A stretch of 5,892 bases of DNA from Candidatus Homeothermus arabinoxylanisolvens. Its GTDB lineage: Bacteria > Bacteroidota > Bacteroidia > Bacteroidales > Muribaculaceae. A program made the position numbers and the translations under genes. Shown piece by piece: positions 1 through 5,001 of the stretch (position 1 is its first letter; the number at the start of each line of letters is the position of its first letter). The stretch lies in assembly GCA_001689405.1 (NCBI GenBank), contig LUJO01000019.1, forward strand, positions 1-5,892, read 5' to 3'. A model generated the notes under the pieces. It ran no database searches. It had not been told where the DNA came from and worked only from the letters and a program-made list of their open reading frames with translations.

Positions 1-341
1 ACAGGGCTGTCGTCTCCACCTTCATATTTTAAAAAAGCCACGAACTCGGCGCTGAGTCGTGTCCCTTCCTCATTGGGTAGTTCGAGATTGTAACTGAAAA
101 TCTCGTTGGTTGCCTTGTCCCACCATTTGTTCTTGCGCATGTGAAGGTACACCGGCCTACCGCGCATCGGATAGTCCTGTATTGTTGTGTATTCCGTGTA
201 TCCACGGGCCACGATGTTCGGATTGCGATAATCCTCATCCGACAGTTTCTTCTTCTCGTCAAGCCAGATATCGTATGCTTTATCCGTACGCTCGAACCTG
301 ACCATCTCAAACAGCTCGTCCATCCCCTCGGGAAGGCACAT
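1..341 (-). CDS. ISAon1-type transposase N-terminal region protein, partial (runs off left edge)
   Basis: In this frame the minus strand reads a protein with the features I recall for the short first ORF of ISAon1-type insertion sequences of Bacteroidota: a WLDEKKK segment, then IVARGYTEY, TIQDYPMRG, VYLHMRKNKWWDK and a closing EGTRLSAEFVAFLK. About 113 residues are visible. Family members are only slightly longer, so little is missing, and the catalytic transposase ORF would lie beyond the left edge. The first ATG of the open frame is at 341. A second ATG at 323 is also possible. The frame continues upstream to another ATG at 365 (MKTADAI) but is cut by TAG at 342-344, so the original start may have been 365 and the gene may be damaged. 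The family is recalled from conserved phrases, not from a search. Confidence 0.65.
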   Translation of the reverse strand, partial: MCLPEGMDELFEMVRFERTDKAYDIWLDEKKKLSDEDYRNPNIVARGYTEYTTIQDYPMRGRPVYLHMRKNKWWDKATNEIFSYNLELPNEEGTRLSAEFVAFLKYEGGDDSP

Positions 342-369
342 CTATATTGCATCTGCGGTTTTCATAACG

Positions 370-377
370 CAAATTTA
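370..377 (-). promoter_or_regulatory. possible -7 box for the insertion-sequence ORF
   Basis: The minus strand reads TAAATTTG, matching the Bacteroidales -7 consensus TAnnTTTG, four bases before the ATG at 365. No good TTTG is found 19-21 bases further upstream, so only half of the promoter is visible and chance is possible. If real, it would give an essentially leaderless transcript and would argue that translation originally began at 365, upstream of the in-frame TAG. Confidence 0.3.
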
Positions 378-482
378 ACACTTTCTCAAAAATCCATGAA
401 CTGAATTTTCGGCTTGTGCCACTAAAACGGAGATTGTGCACACATGTGCGCATAATCTTAGCTGACGCCTGACTCTGGCGTA

Positions 483-502
483 GGAGGACAAAAGGAGGAC
501 AA
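483..502. repeat. two direct copies of GGAGGACAA
   Basis: GGAGGACAA occurs at 483-491 and again at 494-502, a period of 11 bases, about one helical turn. It lies directly beside the terminator hairpin and next to the near-palindrome at 465-481. The role is unknown. A binding site for an element protein or part of an insertion-sequence end are possible readings. Confidence 0.4.
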
Positions 503-515
503 TTTTGAGAAAAGA

Positions 516-554
516 AATAAGCCAAACTGCTGTGAATTAGCAATTTGGCTTATT
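516..554. terminator. intrinsic terminator hairpin, probably bidirectional
   Basis: A 15-base stem (516-530 with 540-554) has one mismatch and a 9-base loop. The outer arms read AATAAGCCAAA and TTTGGCTTATT. T-rich tracts follow on both strands: TTATTTTATT on plus, and TTATTTCTTTTC on minus, so it can stop transcription from either side. On the minus strand it would end transcripts from the promoter at 699-730 and any read-through from fic. On the plus strand it has no visible gene to serve, which may mean that a gene once to the left was lost or displaced by the insertion sequence. Confidence 0.7.
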
Positions 555-606
555 TTATTGGTGATCCGCCTGGAATCGGTATTTCTTAACGCCTTAACAA
601 TGATTA

Positions 607-687
607 TCAGAGACTTACGCTTAATCTATTTTTATTACTCACGTAGATATCACGTCTCAAAATCAATGTTCTTCCGTGGATTTCCAT
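607..687 (-). CDS. possible 26-residue small protein behind its own promoter
   Basis: An ATG at 687 opens 26 codons ending in TGA at 607-609. The peptide is basic, containing RTLILRRDIYVSNKNR. It begins 11 bases after a perfect -7 box and lies between that promoter and the terminator at 516-554, so it occupies a complete small transcription unit. I do not recognise the sequence. Alternatives are that the transcript is a non-coding RNA, or that this is the surviving 5' end of a gene, such as a recombinase, whose remainder has been lost. Its only support is position and codon integrity. Confidence 0.3.
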   Translation of the reverse strand: MEIHGRTLILRRDIYVSNKNRLSVSL

Positions 688-698
688 ATCCAACTGTA

Positions 699-730
699 CA
701 AAGTTACGAATATTTCCCTAAACCGCCAAA
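699..730 (-). promoter_or_regulatory. Bacteroidales-type promoter, TTTG-N20-TAACTTTG
   Basis: On the minus strand the -33 box TTTG (727-730) is followed after exactly 20 bases by the -7 box TAACTTTG (699-706). Both match the known Bacteroidales vegetative consensus TTTG-N19-21-TAnnTTTG. Transcription would start near 693 and head toward the terminator at 516-554, giving an RNA of roughly 180 bases. It lies downstream of fic and points away from it, so it is not the promoter of any of the large genes here. Confidence 0.7.
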
Positions 731-855
731 CAGTAGGCGTTTATATTTGAAATTTTTATCATTTCTTGTGATTTCTGCCTTTTCCGGCAAGTGTCCGGTG
801 TTGGGTCCTGCATTTACAAGTATATCATTCTTTGGAATTGCATGGGCGATTGATT

Positions 856-2343
856 TTATAGAATCTCCCTCTCTCTAATTTGTAGTTTTGCTTGTGAGGG
901 TTCTTCGTAAGCGTTGCAGGCAGCAAGGTAGTTTTTCAATTCTGTGAAGTCTGTGCCATAGAGGTTGTCGCTGAACTGGTGGAGCTTGGTCATTACGTTG
1001 ATATACGCCATCGGGTCTTTGTGACGGGTAAGTTTGCGCAATGCCAGAATATAATCCTCGCGGAAAACTGTCGGCACGATTATTCTTGACTGGTCAGCAC
1101 GTACGAGTTCGGCATTCATCATCACACGGGCGACACGTCCGTTACCATCATTGAACGGATGCACTTCGCTTATCATGAACATCATGAAGATTGCACGTGC
1201 AAACGGGTCGGTCAATGCAGCATAATATTTGAAGCCTTGTGATAAAGTGCCTTTTACAAGCTGATAATCCACGAACTCTGTCATCCCGGCGCGATTGTTT
1301 TTTATTTTGAAAATACCGGGATTCATATGCGGTCGTCCTTCAAGCAGTATGCTGTGGCGGTGACTGAGAATTGCAAACAACTCCTTGGGTGATGTCGGTG
1401 TTTTCATCATCTCGGCGCGGTTTGACAGCACCTTGAATGTGCCGAGAATGTCATGCGAATCCTCATCACGTCGCGGCATAGGAATACCGGAGTCAACAAT
1501 CGCCTTAGCCTCGTCCACCTCAAACTCTGTTCCCTCGATATAGTTGGAAAAATAACTCTCGAAGAATGAGAATAGGTGGAAGGATTCTTCATCGGTGTTG
1601 CGGTTGTTGCGGATAGCGAAATAACGGTCTTTAATTGCGTCAAACAGGACTTCAAACAGCTCCACTCTTGTTTTGTCGAAAGGATTGCCGGCGGCAAGAG
1701 CCTTCGCCGAGTCGGTTGACAGCACTTTCGAATCGTGTGTCGAAAGCAGTGCCGATATGATATTATTTATCTTGGCAAATTCGTTCTGCATACCCAATTC
1801 CTCGGCGACAGAACTCAATTCATCTCGATACTCATTCAGGCGGTCTTCACCTCCCGTCAGCAGTATCTGTTCCAGCTTGTTTTCAATAACACTTGTTGGC
1901 AAAATACGCGACTCGTCGCCTGACTTTCTCGACACCTGCATATTCTCCAGCATATAGCGGTATTCGCCGGATATGTGCATACCCATAAACGGAATATCGC
2001 GTGAAGTCGCTTTCGGACCTTTGACAAAGTTAAGCGTGATACCCGGCAGGTCGGTCACTCGCCTTGTTGTGGAATTGGTGAGGAAGAAATCTCCCGTCGC
2101 TGTCGGGCGCATCTCCTTCGCGCTGCGATGGCTTATGAGAGCATCCGGATAACGATACACCAGAATATCCATAAGGTTACGGCGCACGATATTCTCCAGA
2201 CTGTCTATTAGATTGGTTGTATAGATTCGTGGCGCGACCTTACGCAGCTCACCATTCTTTTCCTTCTTGCTGAGCACACGGGAAATATTCGGATCAGACG
2301 AACCGAATATAATCTCTTTTTGGGTATCAACTTTAACTGCCAT
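856..2343 (-). CDS. Fic-domain AMP-transferase with AbiEi-like winged-helix N-terminus
   Basis: This is a 495-residue protein. The complete Fic active-site loop HPFNDGNGRVAR lies at residues 395-406, with catalytic His395, anion-binding Gly/Asn residues and Arg403/Arg406. Such loops transfer AMP from ATP to target proteins. An inhibitory helix motif (S/T)xxxE(G/N) is seen upstream as SNYIEG, residues 266-271, so this fits a class II, self-inhibited Fic protein with Glu270 as the likely inhibitory residue. Residues 1 to about 130 resemble the AbiEi antitoxin/regulator fold: GELRKVAPRIYTT (31-43), then YPDALISHRSAKE (65-77) and TDLPGITLNF (97-106). This suggests an N-terminal DNA-binding domain, by recalled similarity only. 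The ATG at 2343 was chosen because the open frame further upstream contains the promoter and repeat array and does not look coding. The gene ends in TAA. It lies 88 bases after the 141-residue gene and has its own promoter signal. Its target is unknown. Confidence 0.93.
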   Translation of the reverse strand: MAVKVDTQKEIIFGSSDPNISRVLSKKEKNGELRKVAPRIYTTNLIDSLENIVRRNLMDILVYRYPDALISHRSAKEMRPTATGDFFLTNSTTRRVTDLPGITLNFVKGPKATSRDIPFMGMHISGEYRYMLENMQVSRKSGDESRILPTSVIENKLEQILLTGGEDRLNEYRDELSSVAEELGMQNEFAKINNIISALLSTHDSKVLSTDSAKALAAGNPFDKTRVELFEVLFDAIKDRYFAIRNNRNTDEESFHLFSFFESYFSNYIEGTEFEVDEAKAIVDSGIPMPRRDEDSHDILGTFKVLSNRAEMMKTPTSPKELFAILSHRHSILLEGRPHMNPGIFKIKNNRAGMTEFVDYQLVKGTLSQGFKYYAALTDPFARAIFMMFMISEVHPFNDGNGRVARVMMNAELVRADQSRIIVPTVFREDYILALRKLTRHKDPMAYINVMTKLHQFSDNLYGTDFTELKNYLAACNAYEEPSQAKLQIREREIL

Positions 2344-2424
2344 ACAAAAAATCACGATTAAGAGACTACAAAGGTACAAATTTTTGCGATTATAACCTCG
2401 ATTTCTACAAAAAACTGCGATTAT
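2343..2424 (-). repeat. three direct repeats (candidate operators) upstream of fic
   Basis: Read on the plus strand, the copies are TACAAAAAATCACGATTA (2343-2360), TACAAATTTTTGCGATTAT (2375-2393) and TACAAAAAACTGCGATTAT (2406-2424). Their starts are 32 and 31 bases apart, about three helical turns, which would put them on the same DNA face. The first overlaps the fic start codon, the second overlaps the edge of the -7 box, and the third lies upstream of the core promoter. This layout is typical of a repressor array. The likely ligand is the winged-helix N-terminus of the Fic protein itself, or the helix-turn-helix antitoxin two genes upstream. That assignment is inference. Confidence 0.7.
2369..2376 (-). 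promoter_or_regulatory. -7 box of a fic promoter
   Basis: The minus strand reads TACCTTTG, a match to TAnnTTTG, 25 bases before the fic ATG at 2343. No clear TTTG is found at the -33 position (the bases there read GAGG), so the promoter is probably weak or factor-dependent. It sits inside the direct-repeat array, which would let a bound protein shut it off. Transcription would start near 2363. Confidence 0.5.
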
Positions 2425-2431
2425 GGACAAC

Positions 2432-2857
2432 CTAAACGTTATTGGACGCCTTTTCCGCCTTTAACAGACGGTTTATTGTCGTGGCGACACAGCCGTTAAG
2501 GAATTGCGCCACCTCCTTATCGTCTTTGAGGTAGATTCTGAGGTCGTGAAGAAGAGCGTCAAGTGCTTTCTTACGCAACTGTTTCAGCTCTCCGTCAACT
2601 GGAATCTGACGGTTGGCTTTCCAAAAATCTGTAACGAAGCTCATCATCATGTCTTTCAGCAACCCTTTGACATCTTTCGGCAGTTTCTTGAAGCTTTGAT
2701 GGGGAACAAATTCCGTCTCACCTTCAAATATGGGGCAGTCGTTGACGGTGTCATACTGCGGGCCATACTGAAGGTAATCCTCAAACATGCCGTGATTGAC
2801 TTCGACCTCGACATACTCGGTCGGAGGTTGCGGCTTATGTTTCTTTTTCTTTGCCAT
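2432..2857 (-). CDS. hypothetical protein, 141 residues, between antitoxin and fic
   Basis: I do not recognise this protein. It begins with a very basic tail (MAKKKKHKPQPP), followed by an acidic/aromatic stretch (EYVEVEV, FEDYLQYGPQYD, residues 15-36). The C-terminal half (about 60-135) looks helical and amphipathic, with KKLPKDVKGLLKDMMMSF and LRKKALDALLHDLRIYL. There are no signal peptide, membrane segments or metal-binding cysteine pairs. The ATG at 2857 was chosen over an upstream alternative at 2938, because the longer form would overlap the end of the antitoxin gene by 70 bases, whereas 2857 leaves an 11-base gap typical of an operon. The gene ends in TAG. Its place suggests a partner of one of the toxins, for example a second antitoxin or accessory component, but nothing in the sequence proves it. 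Confidence 0.85.
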   Translation of the reverse strand: MAKKKKHKPQPPTEYVEVEVNHGMFEDYLQYGPQYDTVNDCPIFEGETEFVPHQSFKKLPKDVKGLLKDMMMSFVTDFWKANRQIPVDGELKQLRKKALDALLHDLRIYLKDDKEVAQFLNGCVATTINRLLKAEKASNNV

Positions 2858-2868
2858 ACACAATCCAT

Positions 2869-3831
2869 TTAGTTGTAATGGAGCGCAAAGGCATCCTGAT
2901 ACGAAATTTCTGCGCGTGTCTGATGGTTCGCAATCCAAGCCTTTTCTTTATGGCTTGTCTCTGAGATTTCTCCGGCGCTCATGTCAGCGAACAATTTGCA
3001 GACAGTCTCAACCGTGGCAACTTCCTTTTCGTCCAAGACCGAATAGTCCACTTCGGCGTTTATCTCAAGCTGTATGCCGCTCTGTCCGCTCGGATAGACA
3101 AATTCCTCCATTGCGATGCCGGACATAGTTCCATACACAGTGCCCCATGACTCCGGAACGGGGCCATATTGCAACGCTCGATATGACAGGCCGGTTATAC
3201 CATAGCCATGTCTCTTATAATGAATGAAATCGGCATAAAACATAAGTTTGTTCATCTTTGTGACAAATGTCGAGCCGATTTTAGAGATTAACAAATGTCC
3301 AACCGCTGCAACCTTTTCCATTGAGAGCGAGCGATAGCCACTGTAAACAGACGGTTGCTTTGTCATTGCGAAATCACCGTCGGCGTCATCGACTTTCCTG
3401 CGGATACGGTTGTACTCCTGTTCCGTCATATCGGCTTTGGAAGCCTCAATGAAGGACAAAAATACTGCTTTCTCTCTCGCTGCAATTATTGTGCGGGCAT
3501 TGGAAATGCTTGGCACTTCACCATCTTCATACATGCGATACTGATTTATACCGAAACCGAGAATCTGTGCCATCTTCGCTGCTGAAATACCATAGTGCTT
3601 GCGCAGCCCGGCTATTTCATCAGGAAAAGGTATTCCATGCTTGGCACGGTACTGGTTGTAAACCTGAAACAGATTGGCCTCGTCCAGTTCTGTAGTGGTC
3701 CACATTTCACCGTCCTCATCAATGATACCGGTATGTATGTAAGTGAACTCCTCCTTGCGGAAGGTTGCGGATCTTTCTTCCTGAAAGAATTTATCACCGT
3801 TTGACAATACATTACTTTCCATTTGCGTCAT
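2869..3831 (-). CDS. MqsA-like HTH antitoxin fused to SocA/Panacea (DUF4065) domain
   Basis: This 320-residue protein has two parts. Residues about 25-120 resemble the MqsA C-terminal region: an XRE-type helix-turn-helix (EIAGLRKHYGISAAKMAQIL at 72-91, then GFGINQYRMYEDGEVPS). The N-terminus lacks the CxxC pairs that bind zinc in classical MqsA. Residues about 171-303 form a SocA/Panacea (DUF4065) domain, marked by KMNKLMFYADFIHYKRHGYG (192-211) and LQYGPVPESWG (220-230). Panacea domains are known as antitoxin domains that pair with many unrelated toxins, so this gene should neutralise a neighbour and repress its own operon. The start at 3831 overlaps the end of the toxin gene by 20 bases, suggesting translational coupling. 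A second Met three codons in (3822) is an alternative start. The gene ends in TAA. Confidence 0.9.
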   Translation of the reverse strand: MTQMESNVLSNGDKFFQEERSATFRKEEFTYIHTGIIDEDGEMWTTTELDEANLFQVYNQYRAKHGIPFPDEIAGLRKHYGISAAKMAQILGFGINQYRMYEDGEVPSISNARTIIAAREKAVFLSFIEASKADMTEQEYNRIRRKVDDADGDFAMTKQPSVYSGYRSLSMEKVAAVGHLLISKIGSTFVTKMNKLMFYADFIHYKRHGYGITGLSYRALQYGPVPESWGTVYGTMSGIAMEEFVYPSGQSGIQLEINAEVDYSVLDEKEVATVETVCKLFADMSAGEISETSHKEKAWIANHQTRAEISYQDAFALHYN

Positions 3832-4177
3832 CTTTTAGAGGGTAAGACATCGGATGTTCGGCTTTGTGAAATGATATGCAGATGGTATGCGCATTAGGTT
3901 TGCCGAGAGTAATCTTGATATACACTTCATTTCCTCTGACATCCTTGCCGAATACCCACATTTCACCTTGATTATTCAATACATCCACGATGGGGCCTTC
4001 AGAGTAATCATAGCAATCCAGTTGCATGATGATTTCCAGTCGCTGACTTGGGGTTATTCCGAGTTCCAGCAGGCTGTTCTGATTTTTTGACCTGTCATCA
4101 CGAAAGCGGATGCCGAAGATTTTAACCTTCAGGCTAAAATCTTCCAAGAATTTCTCGACTTGTTCCTTTGTTATCAT
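3812..4177 (-). CDS. MqsR-like toxin (putative mRNA interferase)
   Basis: This is a 121-residue protein, first gene of the minus-strand operon. Its C-terminal half follows the MqsR/RelE-fold pattern: helix TPSQRLEIIMQL (42-53), DYSEGPIVD (57-65), then strands GEMWVFGKDV, GNEVYIKITL (82-91) and ICISFHKAEHPM (99-110). VYIKI and ICISFHKA align by eye with VYLKI and LIVSFKEK of Escherichia coli MqsR, a ribosome-independent endoribonuclease that cuts at GCU/GCA. The N-terminal 40 residues (KEQVEKFLEDFSLKVKI) do not match MqsR and may be family-specific. Pairing with an MqsA-like gene directly downstream, in toxin-first order as in mqsRA, supports the call. Catalysis and cleavage site are inferred only. 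The ATG at 4177 sits just downstream of a promoter. The gene ends in TAA. Confidence 0.75.
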   Translation of the reverse strand: MITKEQVEKFLEDFSLKVKIFGIRFRDDRSKNQNSLLELGITPSQRLEIIMQLDCYDYSEGPIVDVLNNQGEMWVFGKDVRGNEVYIKITLGKPNAHTICISFHKAEHPMSYPLKDDANGK

Positions 4178-4181
4178 GTTG

Positions 4182-4213
4182 CAAAGTTACGAACTATTTT
4201 CAAATAGTACAAC
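4182..4213 (-). promoter_or_regulatory. promoter of the mqsR/mqsA-like operon
   Basis: On the minus strand GTTG (4210-4213) is followed after 20 bases by TAACTTTG (4182-4189). The -7 box matches the Bacteroidales consensus fully and the -33 box matches at three of four bases. Only four bases separate the -7 box from the ATG at 4177, so the transcript should begin at or next to the start codon and be leaderless or nearly so. The spacer holds a 16-base palindrome. Confidence 0.65.
4193..4208. promoter_or_regulatory. 16-base palindromic operator inside the promoter spacer
   Basis: ACTATTTTCAAATAGT has perfect 7-base arms around a TC centre and lies entirely between the -33 and -7 boxes of the toxin-antitoxin promoter. 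A dimeric helix-turn-helix protein bound here would block RNA polymerase. The MqsA-like antitoxin encoded downstream is the obvious candidate, as MqsA-type antitoxins are known to repress their own operons. That it binds this site is inference. Confidence 0.6.
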
Positions 4214-4267
4214 TTTACCGTTGCATTTGTTCGGTGCATTAACAATTGATTTCATTCGGATTGCACG

Positions 4268-4326
4268 GGACAATGCCGTCAGCGGCGTTTGGAGCGGGTC
4301 CGGCACTACCGCAGACCGTATTGTCC
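4268..4326. other. base-paired element, possible structured RNA or DNA
   Basis: Outer arms GGACAAT (4268-4274) and ATTGTCC (4320-4326) are exact complements. Inside them lie GCCG-TCAG-CGGC (a 4-base hairpin at 4275-4286) and, as an alternative pairing, GCGG (4282-4285) with CCGC (4309-4312). The segment is richer in G and C than its surroundings. It may fold as a small RNA or cis-acting site. Evidence is limited to these pairings, and no known RNA family was recognised. Confidence 0.3.
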
Positions 4327-4561
4327 ACGTATGAGAGCAGGCTAAACACCGAGTGATGAATCGCCTGTGCAGGTTGCGCCACAAGTGTCGCTGCTCCTGC
4401 TTGTCTATTCCTCACTCCATGTTCTTAACGCCCGCTCCACATCTGTACTACAGGTTTACACCTTATTATATTTAGAGAATTCCCATCTTAGTATGTCGGT
4501 CATTCAGTGTCTCCATCAAGGCACTTGCGGCTCAATATTTCTCCACGACAATCGCATATAT

Positions 4562-4749
4562 CACAGTACGGAAAGTATATTCGCTCGGAATGGATAACGT
4601 GCCGGGACGTGCTATTCTTTTGCTGACGGCTTAAAAATCTCCAGACTTCACTCCCTGCGGTCGTTCAGCTTGTATTTTTAGCCGTCGGCGAACAGCACTT
4701 TGCTCCCGCCACGCCGCAGTGTTATCGAGCGAACATACTTCATACTGCG
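4562..4749. repeat. long imperfect inverted repeat (large hairpin)
   Basis: Arms of about 75 bases flank a 35-base centre. The inner stem pairs GACGGCTTAAAAAT (4625-4638) with ATTTTTAGCCGTC (4674-4686), with one bulged T. The middle pairs GATAAC (4593-4598) with GTTATC (4721-4726). The outer stem pairs AAGTATATTCGCTCG (4573-4587) with CGAGCGAACATACTT (4726-4740), 14 of 15 bases. The two pairings compete for base 4726. The centre contains CTCCCTGCGGTCGTTCAG (4651-4668). It ends 37 bases before the first gene of the PcfK/PcfJ-type operon, so it could be a leader structure, an attenuator or an origin-type recognition site. Function is unknown. Confidence 0.6.
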
Positions 4750-4785
4750 AAATAGACGCATTGAGGTTTAAAAAAATATCGCCTT

Positions 4786-5001
4786 ATGACACTGAATAAC
4801 CGACATATTGACAAATCGAGCTTCACACCTTCACCGGCTCATACCGCATTAAGACGGATTGCAAAGGTGGTGGCTATAATCATAGGGGCGATTGTCGGTA
4901 TAGTCTTTTGGCTGATATTGAAACCGTTATTCCGAGGTGTAGGGTGGATTATTTCAGTTCTCACCGCAATAATGATAATCTATTGGTTACTCATTCTTTA
5001 A
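4786..5001 (+). CDS. small two-helix membrane protein upstream of the PcfK-like gene
   Basis: This 71-residue protein has a polar N-terminus (1-25) and two hydrophobic segments: VVAIIIGAIVGIVFWLIL at about 28-45 and VGWIISVLTAIMIIYWLLIL at 52-71, joined by the short basic turn KPLFRG. It should sit in the inner membrane as a helical hairpin. No catalytic motif is visible and I do not know a named family. It is followed after 11 bases by the PcfK-like gene on the same strand, so it probably belongs to the same conjugative-element operon. The ATG at 4786 is the first in the frame and lies after an A-rich tract, as is common in Bacteroidota. It ends in TAA. Confidence 0.75.
   Translation: MTLNNRHIDKSSFTPSPAHTALRRIAKVVAIIIGAIVGIVFWLILKPLFRGVGWIISVLTAIMIIYWLLIL

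Larger units (their letters stand above)
366..855. other. gene-poor region between insertion sequence and fic
   Basis: No convincing protein gene is seen beyond a 26-codon ORF listed separately. The stretch holds a GCACA-CA-TGTGC inverted repeat at 438-449, a near-palindrome ACGCCTGACTCTGGCGT at 465-481, two copies of GGAGGACAA at 483-491 and 494-502, the terminator hairpin at 516-554 and a minus-strand promoter at 699-730. The left part (366 to about 500) is probably the terminal region of the insertion sequence. I could not identify its terminal inverted repeat or a target duplication, because the other end is outside the window. The open frame on the plus strand at 558-878 has no recognisable protein features. 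Confidence 0.55.
4214..4785. other. non-coding stretch between the cassette and the conjugation-type genes
   Basis: About 570 bases with no convincing gene. The open frames here (plus 4367-4597, minus 4187-4384) show no recognisable protein features. A GC-rich part (about 4260-4420) holds the base-paired element at 4268-4326 and an inverted repeat AGCAGG/CCTGCT (4336-4341 with 4396-4401). The right part holds a long imperfect inverted repeat (4562-4749). I found no TAnnTTTG promoter on the plus strand for the downstream genes, so their transcription start is unresolved. This is a plausible place for an origin of transfer, a regulatory RNA or a junction between element backbone and cargo. Confidence 0.5.

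Noticed and set aside
307..543. 78-codon minus-strand open frame spanning the terminator hairpin
   Set aside because: It includes half of the hairpin and overlaps the insertion-sequence ORF in another frame; composition is not protein-like.
558..878. 106-codon open frame on the plus strand
   Set aside because: It runs through the minus-strand promoter and the end of fic, has no known protein features, and follows a terminator with no promoter of its own.
882..889. TAGTTTTG on the plus strand as a promoter -7 box
   Set aside because: It lies inside the fic coding region with no gene or -33 box in the right place; short matches occur by chance.
2344..2430. Extension of fic upstream to a TTG start at 2430
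   Set aside because: The extra 29 codons overlap the direct repeats and the -7 box and encode a sequence (MSIIAVFCRNRGYNRKN) with no domain features; the ATG at 2343 fits the domain start.
2858..2938. Longer N-terminus of the 141-residue gene starting at 2938
   Set aside because: It would overlap the antitoxin gene by 70 bases and reads as a shadow of it; MAKKKKHK at 2857 is a natural start with an 11-base gap.
4187..4384. 65-codon minus-strand open frame upstream of the toxin gene
   Set aside because: It covers the toxin promoter, operator and the paired segment; no recognisable domain.
4367..4597. 76-codon plus-strand open frame in the intergenic gap
   Set aside because: Sequence has no domain or membrane pattern I trust and runs into the long inverted repeat.
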